Source: Paenibacillus sp. SZ31 (lineage in GTDB: Bacteria; Bacillota; Bacilli; Paenibacillales; Paenibacillaceae). From it: a stretch of 64,000 nucleotides of DNA. The notes beneath the pieces are model-generated. The model searched no databases. It saw only the letters and a list, made by a program, of their open reading frames with translations, and was not told the origin of the DNA. The DNA lies in NCBI RefSeq assembly GCF_012912005.1, contig NZ_JABBEA010000003.1, forward strand, positions 248,001 through 312,000. Direction: 5' to 3'. Position numbers and translations under genes: made by a program. Shown here one piece after another: positions 53,492-63,110 of the stretch. The stretch's first letter is position 1; each line of letters opens with the position of its first letter.

Positions 53492-55453
53492 ATGAACATG
53501 CTTGAGTATGCCACTCCACCGGCATCCGATCTATTATCCGACCTGGGAAGACGAATTATTGGCGCTGAAGACGCCGATACGCTGAGGGAAAATGCCAATC
53601 TGAACGGAGACTCCTTCAGCGGCAAGATGAGCAGGCTCGGTTCGGAGACCGCCAAGTGGCATGCTCTGCGTCATGTGTTGCCGGAAGAGCTTGCTCAAGC
53701 TGTGGAGAACGGGGATCTGTATGTGCACGATCTGGACCAGTATGCACTCGGAACGACCAACTGTATCTTTATCCCGTTTGACCGTCTCCTCGCTGCGGGT
53801 TTCAACACAGGCAACGGATCGGTGCGCACACCTCAGACGATCATGTCTGCCATGGCTCTAGTTGCGATCATCTTCCAATCCCAGCAGAACAGTCAATATG
53901 GTGGCGTATCAGCCAATAAGATTGACTGGGATCTGGCTCCGTATGTACTGCGGTCTTTCCGCAAACATTACCGTAAAGGACAACGCCTCTTTGGTGAGAA
54001 TGTCCTGCTTGAGGATGAACAGCTTCATCTGGACAGCATTGAAGCGAAGAATCAGTGTCCACGGGCGTATGCCTTCGCCTATGAAGAGACTGAACTTGAG
54101 ACAGGACAAGCTGCTGAATCGCTGATTCATAACCTGAACACGATGAGCAGTCGGGCAGGTGGTCAGATTCCGTTTACTTCACTGAACTATGGATTATGCA
54201 CATCAGCGGAAGGACGCCTGGTATCACGCTCATTGCTGGAAGCGACCATCCGTGGTCTGGGCAACGGCGAGACTCCTGTCTTCCCTCAACATATTTTCCA
54301 ATGCAAACAGGGGATTAATCAGGCTCAAGGCGAGCCGAACTATGACTTGTTCCGTCTGGCAGTCACCTGTTCATCACGGCGGATGTATCCCAACTTTGTC
54401 AATGTGGATGCCTCCTTCAACTTGCCCTTCTATCATCCGGAGGATCCGGATACGATCATCGCAACCATGGGATGCCGCACACGTACACTGGCTGACCGGT
54501 TTGGGCGCAATCGTCAAAGTGGTAAGGGTAATCTGTCCTTCAACACCATTAACCTGGTCAAGCTCGGCATCCGGTTTGGTATCTGCCAAGGCAGCAGAGC
54601 CGTTGCCGATCGGGCAGGCTTCTACACCGCCCTGGAATCCGTGATGCATAATGCTGCTGACGGCCTGTTGCATCGCTACCGCATCCAGACTGTGCAACCT
54701 GCCAAGGCATCGGACTTCATGATGCGGGAGGGTGTATGGGAAGGTGGAGAGCAACTCGCTCCGAATGAACCTGTTGCCGATCTGCTGAAACACGGCACGT
54801 TATCCCTTGGGTTTATCGGTCTCGCTGAATGTATGACAGCTCTCTATGGACGCCATCATGGCCAGGACCCTCATGTGCATCGGGAAGCGCTGAATATTAT
54901 TCGGACCATGAGAGAGTTCTGTGACCGGATGAGCGAGCAGCATAACCTGAATATCACCCTGTTTGCCACACCTGCTGAAGGGTTGTCCGGCAAATTCACG
55001 AAGATTGACAGAGAGCGATATGGCCTCATTCCTGGAGTTAATGATCGTGAGTATTATACGAATTCATTCCATATCCCGGTCTATCACACTCTTCCAGCTT
55101 ATCGGAAGATTGAACTGGAGGCCCCGTTCCACACGTTATGTAATGCGGGTGCAATCTCCTATGTGGAGCTTGACGGAAACGTTCGAGCCAACACCGCAGC
55201 TTTCCTGCGGATCGTACAGTATGCACTGGCACAAGATATCGGTTATTTCTCTATTAATCATCCGATTGATCGCTGCCCTGCATGTGGTTATGAAGGGGTC
55301 ATCGGGGATGTATGCCCAGGTTGTGAAGTCCATGAGGACCATGTGCACTTCCAGCGGTTACGCCGCGTAACTGGCTATCTGACCGGAGATTACAAAGTAC
55401 GCTTCAATGCTGCGAAACAGGCCGAAGTACGGGATCGGGTGAAGCACCGGTGA
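53492..55453 (+). CDS. nrdD: Anaerobic ribonucleoside-triphosphate reductase NrdD
   Basis: A 653-residue class III ribonucleotide reductase. Active-site segments (GTTNCIF; MGCRTRTLADRFGRNRQSGKGNLSFNTINLV), a C-terminal zinc site Cys595, Cys598, Cys608, Cys611 (CPACGYEGVIGDVCPGC), and the glycyl-radical Gly628 in RRVTGYLTGD. Length is normal. It makes dNTPs without oxygen in the cytoplasm, and oxygen destroys its radical, which fits FNR-type control. ATG 53492 with AGGAGG upstream. The activase NrdG gene overlaps its stop by 4 nt. Confidence 0.93.
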   Translation: MNMLEYATPPASDLLSDLGRRIIGAEDADTLRENANLNGDSFSGKMSRLGSETAKWHALRHVLPEELAQAVENGDLYVHDLDQYALGTTNCIFIPFDRLLAAGFNTGNGSVRTPQTIMSAMALVAIIFQSQQNSQYGGVSANKIDWDLAPYVLRSFRKHYRKGQRLFGENVLLEDEQLHLDSIEAKNQCPRAYAFAYEETELETGQAAESLIHNLNTMSSRAGGQIPFTSLNYGLCTSAEGRLVSRSLLEATIRGLGNGETPVFPQHIFQCKQGINQAQGEPNYDLFRLAVTCSSRRMYPNFVNVDASFNLPFYHPEDPDTIIATMGCRTRTLADRFGRNRQSGKGNLSFNTINLVKLGIRFGICQGSRAVADRAGFYTALESVMHNAADGLLHRYRIQTVQPAKASDFMMREGVWEGGEQLAPNEPVADLLKHGTLSLGFIGLAECMTALYGRHHGQDPHVHREALNIIRTMREFCDRMSEQHNLNITLFATPAEGLSGKFTKIDRERYGLIPGVNDREYYTNSFHIPVYHTLPAYRKIELEAPFHTLCNAGAISYVELDGNVRANTAAFLRIVQYALAQDIGYFSINHPIDRCPACGYEGVIGDVCPGCEVHEDHVHFQRLRRVTGYLTGDYKVRFNAAKQAEVRDRVKHR

Positions 55454-55959
55454 ATCTGTATGGATACATCCCGGAGTCGGTGAATGAAGGGACAGGCCTG
55501 CGTGCCGTGTTGTTCATCAGCGGATGCCGTCACGCCTGTCCGGGCTGCTTCAGTCCGGATTCATGGAGCTTTCGAGCGGGTGAGCCCTTTACAGAAGAGC
55601 GGCAGCAGCAGATTCTGCATGAAGTGACGAACCATCCGTTGCTGGATGGCGTTACGTTATGTGGTGGTGATCCCTTTTTCTCGGCAGCAGAATGTACGTC
55701 CTGGGTTCAGCAGCTTCGGGCTGCACGTCCTGATATGACGGTATGGGCCTATACGGGATTTGAATATGAAGAGCTGATTACCGACCCTGAGAGGGCGGAG
55801 CTTGCCGGATTGTGCGATGTTATTATCGACGGGAGATATGTTAAAGCTGAACGTGATGTCTCCCTGCCCTTCCGCGGCAGTCGAAATCAGCGTCTAATTG
55901 ATGTCAGTGCAACACTAGCCACTCAGAAGGTCGTTACGATGCAGCTCAGTATGCTGTAA
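55450..55959 (+). CDS. nrdG: NrdG radical-SAM activase
   Basis: A 169-residue radical-SAM protein with C26-x3-C30-x2-C33 (SGCRHACPGCF) for the [4Fe-4S] cluster and the GGDPFF SAM-contact motif (about 75). NrdG abstracts hydrogen from NrdD Gly628 to form the glycyl radical. The start is GTG 55450, overlapping the nrdD TGA (GTGA), so the two are coupled. A terminator follows. Confidence 0.92.
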   Translation: MNLYGYIPESVNEGTGLRAVLFISGCRHACPGCFSPDSWSFRAGEPFTEERQQQILHEVTNHPLLDGVTLCGGDPFFSAAECTSWVQQLRAARPDMTVWAYTGFEYEELITDPERAELAGLCDVIIDGRYVKAERDVSLPFRGSRNQRLIDVSATLATQKVVTMQLSML

Positions 55960-55989
55960 ACATTGATTTTATTCCCCTCACTAATTAGA

Positions 55990-56021
55990 AGACACGGGTC
56001 CCCGCGGACTCGTGTCTTTTT
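55990..56021 (+). terminator. Terminator of nrdDG
   Basis: AGACACGGGTCC/GGACTCGTGTCT (55990-56001 with 56006-56017), followed by five T residues on the + strand. Confidence 0.85.
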
Positions 56022-56174
56022 CGCGTATAGCTGCCTTCTTTAAAGAAATAAGTTTTATCCATTCTCTCTACTTTCTTCTCTATTGCATGACGATATATTA
56101 TATAGGTAGTTAGTAATTCAGCATTTAAAATTTAACCGTTTACATAAGGTAACCAGGGAGGATTAACCTTTTAT

Positions 56175-57014
56175 ATGGATATTGTTCAAGCATTAATTAC
56201 ATGTATGCCTTTCTTTCGAGACACCATCCGTCAGGATGTGACCCTGTCCGTTATTGATCACGAGAAATTCCTGTATTTCTCCGCAGGTGAATCGTTAAAG
56301 CAACTGAAGTATCAACCCGGAGACCCTTTGTTAGATGGAAATCGAAATTTTGCAGATCTGAACGGCGGTACAGTCAAACGATTCGATCACTACTCCAAGG
56401 ATATATTCGGTGTTCCTTTTGACGTAGCATTTATTCCCATTAAAAACGAACAAGGTGAAGTCATCGCCCTGTTTAATCTGCTCTACAGTATGGATGACCA
56501 GGATCAGCTGCAACAGCTCATGGATGCTACCGAAAATCTGACCAACCAGTTAATTGACAGTGTACAGCATGTAGCTGCACACTCCGAGGAGCTCAGTGCC
56601 ACAACCGAAGAGATCCGGAACAACTCCAAACAAGCCGTACAGAAATCAGGTAATGTAACTCAGGTCGCCAGCTTCATTCGTGAAATCTCCGAACAAACCA
56701 ATCTGCTCGGCTTGAATGCAGCTATAGAAGCTGCTCGTGTAGGTGAAGCCGGTGCAGGTTTTGGCGTTGTTGCCAAAGAAATTCGCAAACTGTCTGTGGA
56801 TACCAAAGAAGCGACGGCCCGCATCGAAGATTCTCTTCTGTCGGTTCGGCAATCCATTCAGGGCATGGAGAATGAACTGGGTGAGATCACCGCAAGCTCC
56901 CAAGAGCAGGCTGAACTCGTAAACAATTTTATGAGCACGATTGAGCAGTTGAATGAAACCAACAAGCAATTGAAGCAATTTGTACAAAAAATGATTTCGT
57001 TTGACGGAAAATAA
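56175..57014 (+). CDS. Soluble methyl-accepting chemotaxis protein
   Basis: A 279-residue protein with no membrane helix. The N-terminal about 130 residues resemble a small sensor domain; the rest is a coiled coil with the signalling tip [35 protein letters not shown]. It is much shorter than transmembrane MCPs and probably acts in the cytoplasm, sensing redox state or metabolites. GGGAGGATTAACC lies before ATG 56175. It sits between nrdG and a GH3 gene and has no chemotaxis neighbours. Confidence 0.85.
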   Translation: MDIVQALITCMPFFRDTIRQDVTLSVIDHEKFLYFSAGESLKQLKYQPGDPLLDGNRNFADLNGGTVKRFDHYSKDIFGVPFDVAFIPIKNEQGEVIALFNLLYSMDDQDQLQQLMDATENLTNQLIDSVQHVAAHSEELSATTEEIRNNSKQAVQKSGNVTQVASFIREISEQTNLLGLNAAIEAARVGEAGAGFGVVAKEIRKLSVDTKEATARIEDSLLSVRQSIQGMENELGEITASSQEQAELVNNFMSTIEQLNETNKQLKQFVQKMISFDGK

Positions 57015-57120
57015 AGATACATTCAATGAAACAAACGCGGTTCATATCATAGAAATTTGCATAATTCGATTCCTACCGCTCAGGGGATTTATGCAAAATG
57101 GTCATTAAACAACAAACTAA

Positions 57121-57146
57121 GCCTCCGAATGTATTCGGAGGCTTTT
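57121..57146 (+). terminator. Terminator of the chemoreceptor gene
   Basis: GCCTCCGAAT/ATTCGGAGGC (57121-57130 with 57133-57142) followed by five T residues on the + strand. Confidence 0.8.
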
Positions 57147-57162
57147 TCATTAGCTATTTGAC

Positions 57163-59985
57163 TTAACGAATCTCGAAGTGACTGATACGTACACCTGCGG
57201 ACAGCACAATGTATACATCCTGTGCACCTGATGCACCCGTGAGTTCTGCCTTAACGGTAGACCACTGCTGGGCTTCACCTTGCGCAAGTTCCACACGTCC
57301 TGCGAGCGTACCCTCCGGTGAACCAAGTCGCACTTCCAACACAGCACCTGCTTGTTCTGCGGAAACACGAGCTTCAATTGCTGCTGCCCCACTACCCAGA
57401 TCAGCATCCTTAAAGGTAATCCATCCTTGCTCTCCAATTACGCGGACAGCACTTCCGCCCTCTTTGCTCTCATCCAGGTCAACACCCAGATAAGCATCAT
57501 AATTCTCGGCACGAGTAGCCACGCCCAGATTACGAGCAGGGATCGTCTCTCCATCTACCGTCAGGTCTGCAACCAGCTGAACATCGGAGGATGACTTGGC
57601 AACCATGATGGAGTAAGTTCCACTTTCCACGACATAACGATTACGAGTTACATCCCAGATCGCCAGTTCCTGCACAGGCAAGGTGAAGGTAACTTTCACT
57701 GTAGCTCCGGCTTCGATATGAAGACGACGGAATCCTTTTAACGTTTTGAGTGGACGTTTCACCCGGGATTTACCTGCACGAACATACAACTGTACAACCT
57801 CGTCACTGGCGATTGAAGCGGTATTAGTCACATCTACAGTTACCGTAACGTTGCCCTCTGTACCCACTTGAGTTGGGCTAAGTTCCAAATTGCTGTATTT
57901 AAACGTCGCATACGTCAGACCATGTCCAAACGGATACAGTACATTGCCTTCAAAATATTGATACGTACGACCGGATTGAATAATATCGTAATCTTTGATG
58001 TCGGTCAGTTGATCTGCCGATTGTACCCATGTCATGTTCAAACGGCCTGCTGGCGCATAGTCGCCATACAATACGTCAGCTACTGCATTACCCAGTTCCT
58101 GTCCTGCGTGTGAAGTATACAATACCGCCGGGATGTTCTCCTGAACCCAGTTGGATGTGAACGGATAACTACCCACGATGACAACTACCGTGTTCGGATT
58201 CGCGGCATAGACCGCCTCAACCAAACGTTGCTGGGATTCAGCGAGATCCAGACTTGGACGGTCAATCTCTTCTTTACCATTGACAAGTGGATTGTTACCG
58301 ACAAAGACAATCGCCGTTTCCGCAGCCTTGGCCGCTGCTACCGCTTCCTCAAGTCCATTCACAACGACATCCTGCTTGAATGTCTCTGTAGCACCGAAGG
58401 TTTTCAGTTCTTCGGACACCGCGAATGCATCGTTTCCACCATTAGGTGCAGTCACCGTTTTGCCATTCCATGTGGTCAGACCTACACTTCCGTCCTGTTG
58501 TGGCAACAGGTGGAATACTTCCTTCACGAACCAGCCGTACACTTCATCTGCAGAAGCCGTTACGGTCTCTTCATCTGTGGTAAGATATTTTCCGTTGCTT
58601 TCCGCCTGCAAGGTATAACTTCCGAAGCCCCAGTCGGACACCATAAACGTCTCTGCTTCTCCGGAAGCAATAACAGGTGATTTCTCACCATTTGCCAGTC
58701 CAATCTTCTTCCCATTGGCTACAGAAGTTAACGTAATGCGGTCATTTCCATCCTTGAACGCCACTTTGTCGCTGCCTACTTTGCCACGGATCGCCTCAAG
58801 CGGGGATACGTTATACGGCATGGTGCCTGCATACCAGTCACGATAGACGGTTCCGCCTAATTGACCAATTACAGCCACTTTACCAGCTTTTGTTTTGTCC
58901 AACGGGAGCGTGCCTTTGTCGTTTTTGAGCAACACTACTTGTTCTCTGGCAGCTCTGAGCGACAGTTCTTTTGCTTTCTCCGTCATCATGGACTCTTCAC
59001 CGATAGCAGCGTACGGGTTGCCTTCTTCCGGATCGAACTCGCCCAGACGGAAACGCACACGGAACGTATTGAACAACGCCTTGTCGATGTCATCCATCGT
59101 GAGTGTACCTTGTTCCAATCCTTCACGCAGTGCCTGTTTGGACAGATCAGCATCATCGGTGATGCTGTCAATTCCGGCTTTAACAGACTCTACCGTACCT
59201 GGTGTATGGGAATCATAGTATTTATGATCATTCTTAATACCCATTACATCGCCTGCATCACTGACAACAAAACCATCCATGCCCCATTCGTCTTTGACAA
59301 TCTCGTTCACAAATGGATGCAACAATGCTGGCGTACCATTAATGGAGTTGTACGCAGTCATCATGGACTGTGCGCCGCCTTCTTTGAAAGGCTTCTCGAA
59401 CGCTTTCAGATAATATTCACGCATGTTGCGCGGATCAATGCTGGACGAACCACTTCCGCGATCCACTTCGTTATTATTGGCGAGGAAATGCTTCAAGGTA
59501 GCGACCGCTTTGTAATACTTCGGATGGTCGCCCTGAATTCCTTTGACCAATGCTGTTGTCAGCTCGGCTGTCAGTTCCGGGTCTTCACCATACGCCTCTT
59601 CATTCCGTCCCCAGCGCGGGTCACGTTCCATATCCACTGTAGGTGCCCACAGCGTAAGACCGTTCACTGCCGGATTTCGTTTATAAAATACACGTGCCTC
59701 GTCTCCGAGTACGGAACCGATCTCCTTCATCAGATCCGCATCCCATGTGCATGCCAACCCCACCGGTTGTGGGAAGGATGTTGCTTCGCCAAGCCAGGCC
59801 AGACCGTGTGCCGCTTCTGTTCCGTGTTTGTATGCAGGCACACCCAAGCGTTCTACTGCTGGCTGATATTGCAGCATGGATTCAATTTTTTCATCCTCAG
59901 TCAGGCGGGATACAAGGTCCTTCACACGGGTGTCTAACTCTACTGCTGTATCTTGAAACGGATATTTCGTTTGGTTGGTCGTCAT
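57163..59985 (-). CDS. GH3 beta-glycosidase with C-terminal carbohydrate-binding domain
   Basis: A 940-residue GH3 enzyme. N-domain with ERDPRWGRNEEAYGEDP and KHFLANNNE; nucleophile Asp in FVVSDAGDVMG (about 243); the (alpha/beta)6 domain, interrupted after about residue 415 by a beta-trefoil-like insert (VANGKKIGLANG ... NGKYLTTDEETV); fibronectin-like domain (VTVDVTNTAS ... LKTLKGFRRLHIEAG); and a C-terminal CBM6-like region (about 825-940). No signal peptide, so it is cytoplasmic. Beta-glucosidase or beta-xylosidase activity on imported oligosaccharides is inferred. ATG 59985 has GGAG 7 nt upstream. It is monocistronic. Confidence 0.88.
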   Translation of the reverse strand: MTTNQTKYPFQDTAVELDTRVKDLVSRLTEDEKIESMLQYQPAVERLGVPAYKHGTEAAHGLAWLGEATSFPQPVGLACTWDADLMKEIGSVLGDEARVFYKRNPAVNGLTLWAPTVDMERDPRWGRNEEAYGEDPELTAELTTALVKGIQGDHPKYYKAVATLKHFLANNNEVDRGSGSSSIDPRNMREYYLKAFEKPFKEGGAQSMMTAYNSINGTPALLHPFVNEIVKDEWGMDGFVVSDAGDVMGIKNDHKYYDSHTPGTVESVKAGIDSITDDADLSKQALREGLEQGTLTMDDIDKALFNTFRVRFRLGEFDPEEGNPYAAIGEESMMTEKAKELSLRAAREQVVLLKNDKGTLPLDKTKAGKVAVIGQLGGTVYRDWYAGTMPYNVSPLEAIRGKVGSDKVAFKDGNDRITLTSVANGKKIGLANGEKSPVIASGEAETFMVSDWGFGSYTLQAESNGKYLTTDEETVTASADEVYGWFVKEVFHLLPQQDGSVGLTTWNGKTVTAPNGGNDAFAVSEELKTFGATETFKQDVVVNGLEEAVAAAKAAETAIVFVGNNPLVNGKEEIDRPSLDLAESQQRLVEAVYAANPNTVVVIVGSYPFTSNWVQENIPAVLYTSHAGQELGNAVADVLYGDYAPAGRLNMTWVQSADQLTDIKDYDIIQSGRTYQYFEGNVLYPFGHGLTYATFKYSNLELSPTQVGTEGNVTVTVDVTNTASIASDEVVQLYVRAGKSRVKRPLKTLKGFRRLHIEAGATVKVTFTLPVQELAIWDVTRNRYVVESGTYSIMVAKSSSDVQLVADLTVDGETIPARNLGVATRAENYDAYLGVDLDESKEGGSAVRVIGEQGWITFKDADLGSGAAAIEARVSAEQAGAVLEVRLGSPEGTLAGRVELAQGEAQQWSTVKAELTGASGAQDVYIVLSAGVRISHFEIR

Positions 59986-60146
59986 ATGGAATCTCCTTTG
60001 GTTATCGGTAGTTAATTAAATGATAGCGAATACATATCTGAATAAAAAACGGGGGTTAATTCGGATGAATTCGTTCTTCCGATGGATAAATTAATCCTTT
60101 TATAATAAGCATTTATTGCTGTGTAACTTCGTTTTTATCCTTAAAC

Positions 60147-60163
60147 CTAAAACGGTTTCGATA
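60147..60163 (-). promoter_or_regulatory. Possible LacI-type operator upstream of the GH3 gene
   Basis: On the minus strand ATCGAAACCGTTTTAGG holds a central CG with AAACCGTTTT symmetry, as in LacI-family operators; it departs from the cre consensus at its second half. The remaining 59986-60353 region shows no other clear feature. Confidence 0.3.
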
Positions 60164-60353
60164 ATCCTATCATATAGCATGTTTAGCAAAAAAAATAGAG
60201 GTTCTGCGCAGGAAATTGTGAACATCTCCCCTGCAAAATCTGAACAGCACCGTTTTTTCCTGCCATAGTCTGGCAATCATGAATAAGAGTACATCGACGT
60301 GCGCTGAACGACAAGCCAATCAACCGATTGAAGATGATCAAGGAGGAAGACAA

Positions 60354-61898
60354 ATGAGCGACAATCAGCAGCCCAAGACGGGTTTGCCCCCGGTCCCGGA
60401 ATCACTGTGGCGTGCGACGCATGAATTCGATGCCTATCCAAAACTGACCGAAGATATCACTGCCGATGTAGCGATTATCGGTGCTGGTATTGCCGGGATT
60501 ACTACAGCCTATCTGCTCGCACAGACGGGTATGCGTGTGGTCGTGCTGGAGGCTGGAAAAGTACTGGATGGCACGACCGGACATACCACGGCCAAGGTAT
60601 CTGCACAGCACGGCGTCATATTTGATGAAATTATGCATCACTTTGGACAAGAGCAGGCCCGGATGTACTATGAAGGCAATGCTGAAGCAGCCAAGTGGAT
60701 GCGTAATTTGGTGAAGGAAAAGCAGATTGATTGCCAGTGGGCAGAAGAAGATGCCTACGTCTACATTCAGTCAGAGGAAAACATTAAAAAACTGGAAATC
60801 GAGCTGACCGCCTATGGCAAACTCAATATTCCTGGTGAATGGGTAGATCCACTCCCTATTCCAGTTCCCGCAAGGGCAGGTATTCGCATGCCGGGTCAGG
60901 CACGTTTTGATCCGCTGGCCTACCTGCACTACTTGCTCGATTCTGCTGTGAAACACGGGGTGCAAATCTACGAGCATACAACAGTTACGGATGTAGAGGA
61001 AGATGCTTCACTGCATGTCAGAACTTATGGAGATGGCCCATCCGTAACAGCGAAACACGTTGTCGTGGCTTCTCATTTTCCCGTCTATGATCCCGGATTC
61101 TATTTCACGCGGTTACACGCGGAACGATCCTACGCCGTATTAGTCGAGCCGGAGAAATCGTATGCGGGTGGCATGTACATCTCTGACGATACACCGTACC
61201 GCTCCCTGCGTACCGTCTTACATGACGGAAAAGAACTTATTCTCTTCGGCGGCGAAAATCACAAAACCGGACAAGGCATCTGCACCTTCGGTCACTATGA
61301 GCGCCTGGAGCAGTTCGCAGCGGAGACATTTGGCATTCGCAACATTCCATATCGCTGGTCAGCCCAGGATCTAATCTCCATTGACAAGGTGCCTTACATT
61401 GGACCGATTACCGGAAGACATGAACGTGTCTATGTGGCGACCGGGTTTGCCAAATGGGGGATGACGACTGGCACGATGGCAGGTCATCTTCTCGCGGATC
61501 GCATTACTGGACGTGATAATCCACATGCTGCTATATTCGATCCAGCTAGATTCAAAGCCGATCCTGGGATGAAGCATTTTATTGTGGAAAATGTGAATGT
61601 AGCCAAGGAATTAATATCCGGTAAAGTAGGCATTGTGCACAAAAACGTTAGTGATATTGGCGAAGATGAAGGAGCTGTCGTTCGTCATAACGGTAAACGG
61701 GCTGGTGCCTACAAGGACACCAGTGGCAAACTGTTTCTGGTGGATACAACGTGCACCCATCTGGGGTGCGAAGTGGAATGGAATGAGGGGGAGCGGTCAT
61801 GGGATTGTCCATGTCATGGTTCCCGCTTCGATTATGCAGGCCATGTCATTGAGGGCCCTGCTGTGGAAGACCTTAAAGTTCTCGACGCACAAGAGTAA
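60354..61898 (+). CDS. FAD-dependent oxidoreductase with C-terminal Rieske domain
   Basis: A 514-residue protein fusing a DAO-type FAD domain (DVAIIGAGIAGITTAYLLAQTGMRVVVLEAG, about 38-68) to a Rieske [2Fe-2S] domain (CTHLGCEVEW ... WDCPCHGSRF, about 464-495). This fusion matches Bacillus YhfW, whose substrate is unknown. The Rieske centre probably shuttles electrons to or from the FAD. Cytoplasmic. ATG 60354 has AGGAGG nearby; an upstream frame to 60279 has no site. Single gene. Confidence 0.9.
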   Translation: MSDNQQPKTGLPPVPESLWRATHEFDAYPKLTEDITADVAIIGAGIAGITTAYLLAQTGMRVVVLEAGKVLDGTTGHTTAKVSAQHGVIFDEIMHHFGQEQARMYYEGNAEAAKWMRNLVKEKQIDCQWAEEDAYVYIQSEENIKKLEIELTAYGKLNIPGEWVDPLPIPVPARAGIRMPGQARFDPLAYLHYLLDSAVKHGVQIYEHTTVTDVEEDASLHVRTYGDGPSVTAKHVVVASHFPVYDPGFYFTRLHAERSYAVLVEPEKSYAGGMYISDDTPYRSLRTVLHDGKELILFGGENHKTGQGICTFGHYERLEQFAAETFGIRNIPYRWSAQDLISIDKVPYIGPITGRHERVYVATGFAKWGMTTGTMAGHLLADRITGRDNPHAAIFDPARFKADPGMKHFIVENVNVAKELISGKVGIVHKNVSDIGEDEGAVVRHNGKRAGAYKDTSGKLFLVDTTCTHLGCEVEWNEGERSWDCPCHGSRFDYAGHVIEGPAVEDLKVLDAQE

Positions 61899-61951
61899 CC
61901 GACGTGTAGCGATTAATCTGTAAACCGCAGAACCAAAAGTTCATCTCTCAG

Positions 61952-61998
61952 ACCGGATCGGAATCCGCCTCCAGACGGAAGTAACCGATCCGGTTTTT
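61952..61998 (+). terminator. Terminator of the Rieske oxidoreductase gene
   Basis: ACCGGATCGG/CCGATCCGGT (61952-61961 with 61985-61994) followed by four T residues on the + strand. Confidence 0.8.
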
Positions 61999-62194
61999 GC
62001 GTATGCTGAATTATAGTTACACAGACGGCTTCAGCTGAGCATCAGCATCAAACGAATATATTATCGATCAATCGTGATAAGGAACTATTTTAAAATCACT
62101 ACCTTGCATTAAATAGTACTGAATGCTATGATGATTCCACTACTACTGAACAATATACACTAGCGATAAATGAAGCTACTGAGGAGGAACCTGT

Positions 62195-62524
62195 GTGAAT
62201 GTGAACATCCAGTTCAAAAAAGGAGTATTGGAGCTGTGCGTCCTGGTATTGATTAACCGTCAGGATCGTTATGGCTACGAACTGGCTCAGGCGGTCTCCA
62301 AACATATCGAAGTTGCTGAAGGTGCATTGTATCCCTTGCTTCGCCGACTTGTGAATGACGGTTACTGCACTACCTACCTGCAAGAATCAACTGAAGGACC
62401 GCCACGTAAGTATTACCGACTGTCCGATACAGGTCGCGCCTACATGACGGCACTAACTACAGAGTGGAATGATTTTGTGCGCAATGTCGCAAATCTGATT
62501 GAGGAAGGAACTCCTAATGAATAG
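62195..62524 (+). CDS. PadR-family transcriptional regulator
   Basis: A 109-residue winged-helix protein: LELCVLVLINRQDRYGYELAQAVSKHIEVAEGALYPLLRRLVNDGYC, then YYRLSDTGRAYM. PadR proteins repress stress or lipid-related operons and usually control their own neighbours. The start is GTG 62195 (GAGGAGG 7 nt upstream). Its TAG stop overlaps the following HAAS-domain gene start. Confidence 0.9.
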   Translation: MNVNIQFKKGVLELCVLVLINRQDRYGYELAQAVSKHIEVAEGALYPLLRRLVNDGYCTTYLQESTEGPPRKYYRLSDTGRAYMTALTTEWNDFVRNVANLIEEGTPNE

Positions 62525-63110
62525 ACAACAATTTATGCAGGCCATGGAAGTTCATCTACGGCCGATGGACCCGCAGGAACGGGCGGAATTACTCTCGGAC
62601 TATGATCAACATTTCGAGCTTGGACTACGAGAAGGCAGACTGGAAGAAGAGATCGCTCGGGAACTCGGACAGCCGGAAGAGATCGCCAAGGAAGCACTGG
62701 GTGATCGTTATGACGCGCATACGCCGGGTTCAGATGCGTTCTATGCACCGACATATCGCGACATGCGATCTCCCAGAAACAGCACCAGAGCCACTCGCAA
62801 CTTCTTCACAGCCATCGGCCTGTTGTTCCTGAATCTGATCCTTGGTATCCCTCTTGGTCTCATGATGTGGTCGGTATGGCTTGTTATTGCCAGCCTTTCC
62901 TTGCTGGTGTTGGCTCCTGTGGCAGCGGTTGTGGATTTCGTATTCCTGAGCCAACTCGATAAAGCTGAGATCTTCGTTGCGATTGGGGCATTCGGTGTCG
63001 GCATTTGTTTTGCCATCGCATCCAAATACGTTTTTAAAGCCTTCAAAATCGTCACTCTTCAATATATTAGATGGAATAAAAACACGATGAAAGGGGATGT
63101 TTCTGCATGA
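62517..63110 (+). CDS. HAAS/DUF1700 domain membrane protein
   Basis: A 197-residue protein: N-terminal HAAS domain (RQQFMQAMEVHLRPMDPQERAELLSDYDQHFELGLREG ... EIARELGQPEEIAKEAL, about 3-65), then two or three membrane helices and a basic tail. HAAS proteins are probably signalling or adaptor units that work with PadR and DUF4097 proteins. ATG 62517 overlaps the PadR stop by 8 nt, and its TGA overlaps the next ATG (ATGA). Confidence 0.87.
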   Translation: MNRQQFMQAMEVHLRPMDPQERAELLSDYDQHFELGLREGRLEEEIARELGQPEEIAKEALGDRYDAHTPGSDAFYAPTYRDMRSPRNSTRATRNFFTAIGLLFLNLILGIPLGLMMWSVWLVIASLSLLVLAPVAAVVDFVFLSQLDKAEIFVAIGAFGVGICFAIASKYVFKAFKIVTLQYIRWNKNTMKGDVSA

